From positions 1-54,793 of the forward strand of contig JABDIY010000120.1 in assembly GCA_013003535.1 (NCBI GenBank): a stretch of 54,793 nucleotides of DNA. The letters run 5' to 3'. Within the stretch, counting starts at the first letter, position 1; the number at the start of each line of letters is the position of its first letter. This DNA comes from Acidimicrobiales bacterium. GTDB lineage: Bacteria > Actinomycetota > Acidimicrobiia > Acidimicrobiales > SZUA-35. A program made the translations under genes and the position numbers. Positions 23,040-30,871 of the stretch are shown here, piece by piece. The notes beneath the pieces were generated by a model. That model did not search any database and was not told the origin of the DNA. It saw only the letters and a list, made by a program, of their open reading frames with translations.

Positions 23040-23416
23040 ATGGCCCACCATGCTGCCAAAACGCAGTAGTGGAGCGGCTCACTATGCCACTCCACTACCA
23101 CTTTGCTAATCCATACCCGAACGCTTTTTGTATCGAGCGGGACGCACTCGACGTTTGGGCTGGGGTGACCGGCGGGGTTTCCGCCAGCGAAATAGCTGTG
23201 CCGCTAGCGGCCAGCCACCTCCAAGGTCCCGACAATTATGTGAATCTGGACCACCTCCTTCCTCTTGGTGTTCAAGATGGTAGAACACCTTCGGCCGATG
23301 ATGCGAGATTTTCCATGGGGAATCGATCCCGCCGAAAAATCAAGTGATGCAGGGCTTGGCCGATACAGAAGTTGTGGGTTTGGCCCACGCGGATACCGCT
23401 TGCCCGAAAGACCCCT
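23040..23416 (+). other. Hairpin-rich leader region upstream of the conservon, no gene seen
   Basis: About 375 bases without a credible ORF. They contain several perfect inverted repeats: GTAGTGGAG/CTCCACTAC (23066-23098), GGCGG-GGTTT-CCGCC (23171-23185), the palindrome CCGCTAGCGG (23201-23210) and GGTGTTC/GAACACC (23267-23289). It may hold operators or a structured 5' leader for the kinase operon. No known riboswitch motif is recognised. Confidence 0.4.
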
Positions 23417-26035
23417 ATGCCCTCACCACTTCAGCGACTGGCTCGACTGCCCCTACGGTCCAAACTTGCACTCCTCGCAGTCGTTCCGTTGCTGGGACTG
23501 TCGATATTGGGCGGACTTGTAATCTTGTCGAATTTGCAGGCGAGGAACGACGCACGTACCGAGCAGGGCGAGATCAATCGAATCGGAGTGGCTGCCGACC
23601 TGGCCCAGGCGCTCGTTGCCGAACGGGATCGGGCGTTCAGCGCTGTCACCAGCGCCAGGGACTTGGAAAAGGCCCGTGCCGCCACAGACGCTGCCATCGA
23701 CGTCTACCGAGACTTCGGGCTAGCAGCGGACGATGAGGACGAACTCTCGGCCATCGAATCTGAACTCCAGGCTTTGCGGGAGCTTCTCGGCGGCTTGGAC
23801 GAGATGATGGTGATGCAGGACGAGGCCGTTGGCCTACAGGCTGGCGACGTGTTCGAGGAATTCCAGCGTTTCAACGTCCTCACCGACCGTGCAACCGTCC
23901 TCGTGCGTGCTGATCCCGATCGCCTCGCCAACCCAGAAGTAGCGCTCGATGCTGCGGCCGTTCAGTTGCTGGCTGAATTCAACGTATCCGTGCGAAGCGA
24001 GTTGCTGGCCTATGTCGCCATCGGCCGAGCCGACGGTCCCCAGGCTGCGGAACGAGCTCGCACAACCGCAATCCGAACCGCCGGGTCTACTCTCGGCCTC
24101 CAGCGCCAGCTGCTATCCACGGGTGACGACGCTACGCAGGAGACATTCCGCACCGTGATTACGAGTGAGAACTATCAGCTGCTCACGATCTTCAGGACCC
24201 GTATCGCAGGTAAGTCACTCGACGCTGACCTGGCGCCGTCTCCAATCTTGATGCCGGCCTTTGAGAAGTTGTTCAAAGACATTGCCGCCTCCCAGGACAC
24301 TCTCGTCGCCAACGCCACGGTGGCAACGGAAGCGAAGGCTTCTGAAGCGATCCGGACCCTCCTCGCTGCAGTCGGGTTGGTCGTCTTGTTGGTGGCGATG
24401 ATCGCCGTCATGACGGTCTCCCTCTTGCAATCCATCAGCGGACCGTTGGTAAGACTCACGAATCAATCACGCCGAATCGCCAAAACTGATCTCCCTAGCA
24501 TGGTTGCGACAATTCGCGAGCTGGGCGGGGATGCTCTTATCGAAATGCCCGAGCCAATCATCGCGGAAACCGACGATGAGGTTGGTGAGTTGGTTGATGC
24601 ATTCAACCAACTCCACAGTACGGCGGTGCAGTTGGCGTCCGAGCAAGCTGCTTCCCGCAGGACGGTCTCGGAAATGTTCGTGAATTTGGGCCGGCGAAAC
24701 CAGAAGCTTCTGATGCGACTGTTGGCTTCACTCGAGCAATTGGAACAAACGGAGCGGAATCCCGAAACACTGCGGAAGCTTTTCACCATCGACCATCTCG
24801 CTACACGAATGCGCCGGAATGCCGAGTCTCTCCTCGTTCTCGCGGGCGCCAAAACCAGTCGTTCGTTCGGCCGGGCGGTGCCGGTTGGTGACGTGGTTCG
24901 GGCTTCGCTGAGTGAAGTGGAGGGTTATGAACGAGTGACGGTGCGGGATAATTCGCAGGCACTCCTGAACGGTAAAGCCGTGTCCGACGTTGCTCACCTC
25001 TTGGCTGAACTGATCGAGAATGCTCTTCAGTTCTCACCCCCGTCAACTCCAGTCGAGGTAGTGGCCATACAGGCAGATGATGGTCTTGTCATCACGGTTG
25101 GGGATCACGGCATTGGTCTGACGCCCGCCGAATTGGAAGCCAATAACCAACGGATAATCAGCGCTGCGGGCTACTCGGAAACACCGTCCCGATTCCTGGG
25201 GCTCTATGTTGTTGGCCGCCTGGCCGCCCGTCACCATCTCTCGGTGCAACTGACCAGCGGTGTACCAAACGGTCTTCTCGCGCGGATCACGATTCCGGGA
25301 AACCTCTGTGATCCACTCCCTGAGAAGAATCGGTTCGGTGATGATCTTGGAACCACCGCTTCGGTTCCTCCGGCTGCCCCTGTTGACGTGGCACCGCCCC
25401 CTACCAGAGCAGACTCTGCGACCGGCTCGCTCCAAAACGTGGGACCGGAAAACGGCGAGCGGCCCTCTAGTCGGGCGTCTCGAGCCCCGGTTTCAGCCGC
25501 CGCTCAGATGTCGCCTTTGGGGCTGCAGTCCGAGGGCCCGCCACTGGAACGTCGCCGACCCACCGCTGCTGCCGCCGATCCCGGTCCAGCATCGATTGCC
25601 CCCCAGCGCCGCGCAGCCCAACATCAGAGTGCACCCGAGCATCAGAGTGCACCTGAGCATCAGAGTGCACCTGAGCATCAGAGTGCTCCCCAGCAGCAGA
25701 GTGCTCCCCAGCATCACAGTGCGCTGAACCACCCGGACTTGCCCGCGGCTCCGAGTCACCGGATGACTAGCCCCGCGCCGCCAGCTGGACCCCTACCCTT
25801 CGTTACGTCCAAGCGGATTCCTGGTGCGTCGGCGCTCACTCGTCGGCCCCAACCGAACCCTCCGGTTGAACGCAGGGCTAGCGAATTGCCGTCCCCTCCG
25901 GCGGGTGGTCAATCGGCCTCCGAATTCGGGAACAATATCTCCGGATTTCAGCGCGGCGTCAAACGTGCCGATACGGAACGCACCACTGAGACATCGGTTG
26001 AAGCCGATGATGCCTCCCCCGGAGACCATTCATGA
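23417..26035 (+). CDS. Conservon sensor histidine kinase-like protein with nitrate/nitrite-sensing type domain (CvnA-like)
   Basis: Membrane sensor of 872 residues. It has a transmembrane helix (about 16-38), an extracytoplasmic helical domain of NIT type (about 40-300), a second membrane helix (about 310-335), a HAMP-like linker, a helical dimerisation region with IDHLATRMRRNAESLLVLAG, and an HATPase domain with N-box LLAELIENALQFSPP and G1 box DHGIGL. A disordered C-terminus of about 230 residues, rich in Pro, includes six tandem HQSAPE-like repeats. CvnA proteins head four-gene conservons that act through a membrane-associated G protein. The stop overlaps the next ATG. ATG 23417 fits the positively charged N-terminus. 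Confidence 0.88.
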   Translation: MPSPLQRLARLPLRSKLALLAVVPLLGLSILGGLVILSNLQARNDARTEQGEINRIGVAADLAQALVAERDRAFSAVTSARDLEKARAATDAAIDVYRDFGLAADDEDELSAIESELQALRELLGGLDEMMVMQDEAVGLQAGDVFEEFQRFNVLTDRATVLVRADPDRLANPEVALDAAAVQLLAEFNVSVRSELLAYVAIGRADGPQAAERARTTAIRTAGSTLGLQRQLLSTGDDATQETFRTVITSENYQLLTIFRTRIAGKSLDADLAPSPILMPAFEKLFKDIAASQDTLVANATVATEAKASEAIRTLLAAVGLVVLLVAMIAVMTVSLLQSISGPLVRLTNQSRRIAKTDLPSMVATIRELGGDALIEMPEPIIAETDDEVGELVDAFNQLHSTAVQLASEQAASRRTVSEMFVNLGRRNQKLLMRLLASLEQLEQTERNPETLRKLFTIDHLATRMRRNAESLLVLAGAKTSRSFGRAVPVGDVVRASLSEVEGYERVTVRDNSQALLNGKAVSDVAHLLAELIENALQFSPPSTPVEVVAIQADDGLVITVGDHGIGLTPAELEANNQRIISAAGYSETPSRFLGLYVVGRLAARHHLSVQLTSGVPNGLLARITIPGNLCDPLPEKNRFGDDLGTTASVPPAAPVDVAPPPTRADSATGSLQNVGPENGERPSSRASRAPVSAAAQMSPLGLQSEGPPLERRRPTAAAADPGPASIAPQRRAAQHQSAPEHQSAPEHQSAPEHQSAPQQQSAPQHHSALNHPDLPAAPSHRMTSPAPPAGPLPFVTSKRIPGASALTRRPQPNPPVERRASELPSPPAGGQSASEFGNNISGFQRGVKRADTERTTETSVEADDASPGDHS
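25622..25729 (+). repeat. Six 18-bp tandem repeats coding HQSAPE-like units
   Basis: Six units of 18 bases (25622, 25640, 25658, 25676, 25694, 25712) code HQSAPE, HQSAPE, HQSAPE, HQSAPQ, QQSAPQ and HHSALN. The second and third units are identical at DNA level, indicating recent expansion. They lie in the Pro-rich tail of the kinase and stay in frame. Confidence 0.9.
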
Positions 26036-26439
26036 ACGCAGTAGACCTAGACTTCATGCTCGAGCGTTTCGTTCAGGAAACGCCTGGCGTCACGCATGCC
26101 CAGACGGTGTCCGCTGATGGCATGCATCTGGCTTCAAGCTCAGGGATCGACACAACCCAGGCCGACCAGTTCGCGGCGATTACGTCGGGGCTCGCCAGTC
26201 TTACGGACTCCGCGGCCGAAACATTCGATATGGCGCCCGTGGTCCGGCAGGTCATCGAGACGGCCAGGGGCTGGATTCTCGTTGCTCGGATCAACGATCG
26301 AGCCAGTCTCGGGGTGGTTTGCGACTCTACGGTGGATCTGGGGTTGGTCGGATACGAGATGACGCTGTTGGCTGAGAAAGCCGGGACGATGCTTTCGCCC
26401 GAGGTCATCGAACGTCTCAAGAATTCGCTGGGAGTATGA
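26032..26439 (+). CDS. Roadblock/LC7 domain protein (CvnB-like)
   Basis: Single roadblock/LC7 domain of 135 residues, starting MNAVDLDFMLERFVQETPGV. In conservons and in Myxococcus MglB, roadblock dimers bind the cognate small GTPase and regulate its nucleotide state. It begins with a 4-base overlap with the kinase stop and is followed after 6 bases by the DUF742 gene, as in Streptomyces cvn operons. Confidence 0.92.
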   Translation: MNAVDLDFMLERFVQETPGVTHAQTVSADGMHLASSSGIDTTQADQFAAITSGLASLTDSAAETFDMAPVVRQVIETARGWILVARINDRASLGVVCDSTVDLGLVGYEMTLLAEKAGTMLSPEVIERLKNSLGV

Positions 26440-26445
26440 CGACGA

Positions 26446-26808
26446 ATGCGATTTGGTGACGATGAGGTAGTAGGGAAGGACGTGGTTCGTTCCTTCGTGC
26501 TCACGCGGGGCCGGACTCAGCCTCGTGAATCGGTGATCGACCTCAAGTTCGAGACACGAGTGGAACTACGGATGAAGCCCAACGTGCCGCTCCAATTCGA
26601 ACGACTCGACATCACCCGATACGTACAGTCAGAGCGGGTCATCTCTGTTGCGGAGATATCGGCCGCTCTCGGCTTGCCGATTCTGACAACCCAAGTCTTG
26701 GTTTCGGATCTGGTGGCTGACGACGTGCTCCATGCCCACGACACGCTCGATTCTGAAATAGATCTGTCTTCCCTGTCTGATATTCGCGCCGCAATCATGA
26801 GTCTGTAG
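26446..26808 (+). CDS. DUF742 family protein (CvnC-like)
   Basis: Protein of 120 residues in the DUF742 family. DUF742 resembles a winged helix; QSERVISVAEISAALGLPIL (near 60-79) with the following VLVSDLVADDVL fits a helix-turn-helix. N-terminal DDEVVGKDVVRSFVLTRGRT is the usual family opening. It sits third in the conservon and is thought to bridge roadblock protein and GTPase; its biochemical role is not settled. Confidence 0.9.
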   Translation: MRFGDDEVVGKDVVRSFVLTRGRTQPRESVIDLKFETRVELRMKPNVPLQFERLDITRYVQSERVISVAEISAALGLPILTTQVLVSDLVADDVLHAHDTLDSEIDLSSLSDIRAAIMSL

Positions 26809-26813
26809 GACCG

Positions 26814-27494
26814 ATGAACCACGAAAACACACCGCCGCCGACTCACCGGAACCCTGGTCCTCCGCCAGCATCGACGGCGCCGGATCGCCGTCGCCCAACC
26901 TCGGCGAAATTCGTAGTTGCCGGCGGCTTCGGGGTCGGCAAGACCACGCTCGTTGGAGCTGTTTCGGAGATTCCGCCGTTGCGCACTGAGGAGACCCTCA
27001 CGAGTGCTGCTTCGGGAATCGATGATGTGAGCAAGATTGACTCGAAGGTGTCGACCACCGTTGCGATGGACTTCGGTCGGATAACGGTCTCTCCAGAACT
27101 CGTTCTTTATCTCTTCGGCACACCAGGCCAGACCCGCTTTTCATTCATGTGGGACCGCATCTCGGATGGCGCTCTCGGTGCGGTGGTTCTGGTGGATACC
27201 CGGCGTTTCGAGGAGTCCTTCGGGCCGGTCGACTACTTCGAGTCTCGAGGTATCCCGTTCGTGGTCGCGGTGAACGATTTCCCCGGCTCGCCGGTCACGA
27301 CTCCCAATGACATTCGCGAAGGACTTTCTCTAGCGGCTTCGGTGCCGGTGATGCACGTTGTTGCTCACAACAAGGAGGAGGTCAAGGTGGTGCTCGTTTC
27401 CCTCATCGACCTTCTGATGCAGCGCATGGCCACTCGATCCCGAGCAGCTGCTCCCCGGCGAAGCCAACTGGGCCGAGTCCCAGTTGCCCCCTGA
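26814..27494 (+). CDS. Conservon GTP-binding protein (CvnD-like, MglA-related)
   Basis: Small GTPase of 226 residues. A disordered Pro-rich N-terminus (1-27) precedes the P-loop GGFGVGKTT (about 38-46), the G3 motif LFGTPGQTRF (about 99-108), and VAVNDFPGSPVT at the G4 position. The canonical NKxD is replaced by Asn-Asp-Phe-Pro, so guanine selectivity may differ; altered G4 motifs are a feature of this GTPase group. In the conservon it is the output switch controlled by the sensor and roadblock proteins. Confidence 0.9.
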   Translation: MNHENTPPPTHRNPGPPPASTAPDRRRPTSAKFVVAGGFGVGKTTLVGAVSEIPPLRTEETLTSAASGIDDVSKIDSKVSTTVAMDFGRITVSPELVLYLFGTPGQTRFSFMWDRISDGALGAVVLVDTRRFEESFGPVDYFESRGIPFVVAVNDFPGSPVTTPNDIREGLSLAASVPVMHVVAHNKEEVKVVLVSLIDLLMQRMATRSRAAAPRRSQLGRVPVAP

Positions 27495-27526
27495 GGGCGA
27501 TCACCCCCCGCATAGGCCCCGCCCAC

Positions 27527-27532
27527 TACAAT
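27527..27532 (+). promoter_or_regulatory. -10 hexamer TACAAT of the ruvCAB-queA operon
   Basis: TACAAT, 7 bases, then ATG 27540. This is one of the best matches to the consensus in the window. Confidence 0.55.
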
Positions 27533-27539
27533 CAAACGT

Positions 27540-28073
27540 ATGTTCGTGATGGGGGTCGACCCCGGACTCACCCGGTGCGGATTCGCCATCGTCGAGCCGG
27601 GCCGCGGCGGATCGGTTCGTCCCATCGCGATGGGAGTAGTCACCACAGAGCCAGCCATGCAAGCCGCCTACCGCTTGTCGGAGTTGCAACGTGAGATACG
27701 CAACCTGATCAACGAATTCACTCCGAAGATCGTGGCGGTCGAGCGACTCTTCCTCCAGAAGAACACCCGCACCGGGATTCGCGTGGCCCAGGCCGCCGGC
27801 ATCATTATTACCGAGGCGGCGGCCATGGGGTGTCATGTGCGGGAGTACTCTCCGAACGAGGTGAAGTCGGCTGTCACCGGGGATGGCCGAGCAGACAAGG
27901 TGATGGTGCAAACCATGGTTCAGCAGTTGTTGGGGTTGACCAGCCCTCCGAAACCCGCCGATATAGCAGACGCGGCGGCCGTCGCGCTGTGCCATCTCGC
28001 GTTCGACCCCACTGGAGCGTTGTTGGGCCAGCGGGAGATGGCTGATTCGGCCGTGAAAGGAGTTGTGGCATGA
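27540..28073 (+). CDS. ruvC: Holliday junction endonuclease RuvC
   Basis: Resolvase of 177 residues that cuts Holliday junctions symmetrically. MGVDPGLTRCGFAIVE carries the first catalytic Asp, VAVERLFLQKNTRTGIRVAQ the catalytic Glu and DNA-contact loop, and ADIADAAAVALCHL the C-terminal Asp pair. It is first in a four-gene operon with ruvA (4-base overlap), ruvB and queA. The usual actinobacterial order ruvC-ruvA-ruvB is kept. Confidence 0.96.
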   Translation: MFVMGVDPGLTRCGFAIVEPGRGGSVRPIAMGVVTTEPAMQAAYRLSELQREIRNLINEFTPKIVAVERLFLQKNTRTGIRVAQAAGIIITEAAAMGCHVREYSPNEVKSAVTGDGRADKVMVQTMVQQLLGLTSPPKPADIADAAAVALCHLAFDPTGALLGQREMADSAVKGVVA

Positions 28074-28696
28074 TCGCATCGCTCCGCGGCCGAGTGGTTC
28101 ACCTCGATCGCAGCAGACACGAGGCCCTGATCGAATTACCCTCCGGTGTTGGTTACAAAGTAATTCTCAACGACCGCACCATGAGTCAGATCGACATGAA
28201 CGGCGAGACACTCTTGTATACGCACCACCAGTACGGACGAGAGGGTGATCAGCGTCTCATCGGTTTCCTGACGCGAGACGAAGTAGTGACACTCGAGACG
28301 CTGGTAGCCACCCCGAAGGTCGGCCCCTCGATGGCCTTGTCCATTCTCAACACCTACGGTCCGTCAGAGCTCGCCATCATCGTCAGCACCGACGACGTTG
28401 CGGCCCTCTGTGATGTGAGCGGGGTAGGAAAGACAACAGCACAGCGGTTGCTGGTCGAGATGAAGGACAAACTGGTCGTAGATCTGACCAATCCCAAAGT
28501 GGGCCGGATCGGCTCAGCCGATGTAGCTTCGGTTGGTAACGCAGCCACGGACGTCACCGATGCACTACTGGCTTTGGGATACACCGTTGCTTCGGCCCGC
28601 TCCGCCGTAAAGGAACTGCCGTCGGATCTCCTGGAAGAAGGAGACACCGGCCGACTTCTCAAACGGGCTCTCCAGTACATGGAGCCGGGGAACTGA
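28070..28696 (+). CDS. ruvA: Holliday junction DNA helicase subunit RuvA
   Basis: Junction-binding protein of 208 residues that forms tetramers and loads RuvB. The OB-fold N-terminus (MIASLRGRVVHLDRSRHEAL) is followed by helix-hairpin-helix motifs (LVATPKVGPSMALSILNTYG and LCDVSGVGKTTAQRLLVEMK) and a C-terminal domain (ALLALGYTVASARSAVKELP) that touches RuvB. It overlaps ruvC by four bases and ruvB by one. Confidence 0.96.
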   Translation: MIASLRGRVVHLDRSRHEALIELPSGVGYKVILNDRTMSQIDMNGETLLYTHHQYGREGDQRLIGFLTRDEVVTLETLVATPKVGPSMALSILNTYGPSELAIIVSTDDVAALCDVSGVGKTTAQRLLVEMKDKLVVDLTNPKVGRIGSADVASVGNAATDVTDALLALGYTVASARSAVKELPSDLLEEGDTGRLLKRALQYMEPGN

Positions 28697-29745
28697 TGGG
28701 TCGCGAAGATTTCACTCTCGGAGCTGCGGATGGCCCGGACGAAGACCCGATTGAGTTCGACGAAACCCGCATTCGGCCGCAAACCATGGACGAGTTCGTT
28801 GGCCAGTCCCAGCTGAAGGAGCGGCTCAGCATCATTCTCGAAGCCGCCAATGCTCGGAGCGAGCCGGCCGACCACCTTCTCTTCGTGGGGCCGCCTGGCC
28901 TCGGCAAGACCACACTGGCTGGCATCGTCGCAAACGAGATGGGAGCCGAGCTGCAGATCACCAGCGGTCCGGCCTTGGTGAAACCGGGCGACGTAGCGGC
29001 AATCCTCTCCAAGGTGCAGACCGGTGACGTGCTCTTCGTGGACGAAATCCACCGGGTTCCCACCCAGGTGGAGGAGGTGCTGTATCCGGCCATGGAGGAC
29101 CTCATGATCGACGTAGTGATCGGGCAGGGTCCGGCGGCCCGTTCCATTCGAATGCCGGTGGAACCGTTTACGTTGATCGGCGCCACAACCCGGGCCGGCA
29201 TGATCGCCGGCCCGCTTCGCGATCGATTCGGTGATGTGTTCCGGTTGGATTTCTACACTACCGACGACCTGCGCGCCATCATCGAGCGAACCGCAGGGAT
29301 CCTCGGGGTCGAGATCACCCCAGAAGCCGCCAACGAGATTGCCAGTCGGAGCCGACGCACACCGCGTATCGCCAACCGACTGCTCCGCCGAGTACGTGAC
29401 TGGGCTGAGGTCAGAGGCACCGGCAGCGTGGATCTCGAGGCCGCTCGAGAGGGTCTGAAAATGAATCAAGTAGACGAGGGTGGTCTCGATAAGGTCGACC
29501 TTCTGCTCTTAGACGCACTCTGTAACAAGTTCAGTGGCGGTCCGGTGGGTCTATCTAACCTTGCAATCTCGGTGAGTGAACCCAAAGACACGGTCGAAGA
29601 TGTGATCGAACCCTTCCTGATCCAGCAAGGTTTCGTGATTCGTACCCCAACCGGTCGGGTGGCAACCGAAAAGGCCTGGAATCACTTGGGCCTCACCCCC
29701 CGCAGAACCTCTGACGGTATCGAGATTTCTATCTTCGACCAGTGA
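28696..29745 (+). CDS. ruvB: Holliday junction DNA helicase ATPase RuvB
   Basis: AAA+ motor of 349 residues that drives branch migration. It shows Walker A GPPGLGKTT (about 65-73), Walker B VDEIHR, sensor 1 GATTRAG, the arginine finger region LRDRFGDVFRLDFY, and the C-terminal winged helix PRRTSDGIEISIF. All catalytic elements are present. The stop overlaps the queA start by four bases. Confidence 0.97.
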   Translation: MGREDFTLGAADGPDEDPIEFDETRIRPQTMDEFVGQSQLKERLSIILEAANARSEPADHLLFVGPPGLGKTTLAGIVANEMGAELQITSGPALVKPGDVAAILSKVQTGDVLFVDEIHRVPTQVEEVLYPAMEDLMIDVVIGQGPAARSIRMPVEPFTLIGATTRAGMIAGPLRDRFGDVFRLDFYTTDDLRAIIERTAGILGVEITPEAANEIASRSRRTPRIANRLLRRVRDWAEVRGTGSVDLEAAREGLKMNQVDEGGLDKVDLLLLDALCNKFSGGPVGLSNLAISVSEPKDTVEDVIEPFLIQQGFVIRTPTGRVATEKAWNHLGLTPRRTSDGIEISIFDQ

Positions 29746-30770
29746 GTGCGCCCACTCCCGAAATATCCAACTACGACTATGCCTTGCCTCCCGAGGCGAT
29801 TGCCCAGGTCCCTGCAGAGCCGAGAGACTCGGCCCGACTGCTCGACGCCCGCCAGCTCAAGGAGCCATCAGATCGTACGGTGTCCGACCTCCCAGAATTG
29901 CTGAAGAAAGGCGACGTGTTGGTGGTGAACAACACGAAAGTTCGCCAGGCTCGTTTGCAGCTGAGAAAGGAAACCGGCGGCGCGGCCGAAGTGCTTCTCC
30001 TGGCACCGACCGGCGATCCGGCGATCTGGACAGCGCTGGTGAAGCCGGGACGTCGACTGCCGCCGGGCACCGTGCTCCTGGCCGATCAGACACCGGTAGT
30101 GGAGATCGGTGCCGCGAACGGAACTGGACAACGACAAGTCCGGATTCTCAACGACACCCTCGTATCAAGCATCGGCGTGCTACCGCTCCCTCCGTACATT
30201 CGTCAGAGACCTCGCGATCCGAACCGCTATCAAACCGTCTATGCCGACCGAGTCGGCTCTGTTGCGGCTCCAACCGCGGGCCTCCACCTGACCCACGAAG
30301 TATTGGATCAACTGACCAGGCGAGGGGTCCACGTAGAAACGATCGATCTCGAGGTAGGGCTTGGAACGTTTGCACCCGTTACGGCCGCCACGCTCGATGA
30401 GCACGTCATGCACACCGAGTCCTATTCCGTTCAACCCGAAACGTGGGACCGAATCAAACGGGCCCCGAGGGTGGTGGCGGTCGGAACCACCGTTGTCCGG
30501 ACCGTAGAAACCATCGCTCAGACGGGTGCCCTCGCCGGCGAAACCGACATCTTCATTCGTCCAGGCTTCCGATGGGCCGTGGTAGACCTGTTGCTCACCA
30601 ACTTCCACATGCCTCGAAGCACCTTGCTGGTGCTGGTCGAGGCCTTCGTTGGTCCGGGCTGGCACCAGCTTTATGCTGATGCCATTCGTCGGGGCTACCG
30701 AGTTGGCTCCTTCGGTGACGCGATGCTCCTCGAGCGGGCCGAATCGGCCGAAAGCGACCCTCTGGCATAA
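29742..30770 (+). CDS. queA: S-adenosylmethionine:tRNA ribosyltransferase-isomerase
   Basis: QueA (342 residues) transfers and isomerises the ribose of SAM onto preQ1 in tRNA to make epoxyqueuosine. NYDYALPPEAIAQVPAEPRD, VVNNTKVRQARL, PTAGLHLTHEVLDQLTRRGV and VGLGTFAPV are family signatures. The GTG start overlaps the ruvB stop. The tgt gene for the preceding step lies about 2.4 kb away on the other strand, linking both to queuosine synthesis. Confidence 0.96.
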   Translation: MSAPTPEISNYDYALPPEAIAQVPAEPRDSARLLDARQLKEPSDRTVSDLPELLKKGDVLVVNNTKVRQARLQLRKETGGAAEVLLLAPTGDPAIWTALVKPGRRLPPGTVLLADQTPVVEIGAANGTGQRQVRILNDTLVSSIGVLPLPPYIRQRPRDPNRYQTVYADRVGSVAAPTAGLHLTHEVLDQLTRRGVHVETIDLEVGLGTFAPVTAATLDEHVMHTESYSVQPETWDRIKRAPRVVAVGTTVVRTVETIAQTGALAGETDIFIRPGFRWAVVDLLLTNFHMPRSTLLVLVEAFVGPGWHQLYADAIRRGYRVGSFGDAMLLERAESAESDPLA

Positions 30771-30857
30771 GCAGGGTTACCCAACAGATCCACTCCGGAC
30801 TCAAGATCCGTGGCGCGTTCAACCGACTACTAGGTGTGCACAATCTCTCGAACCCCG

Positions 30858-30863
30858 TAGGCT
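30858..30863 (+). promoter_or_regulatory. -10 hexamer TAGGCT of the DUF4214-glycosidase gene
   Basis: TAGGCT, 8 bases, then ATG 30872; it decides for this start over the GTG at 30836. Confidence 0.45.
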
Positions 30864-30871
30864 CCCGCTCG

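Noticed and set aside
23024-23347. 107-residue frame upstream of the conservon kinase
   Set aside because: It runs through all the inverted repeats of that region, the composition is atypical and no start signal is present.
25622-25729. Possible CRISPR array
   Set aside because: The units are contiguous 18-bp in-frame repeats with no spacers; they code a protein tail.
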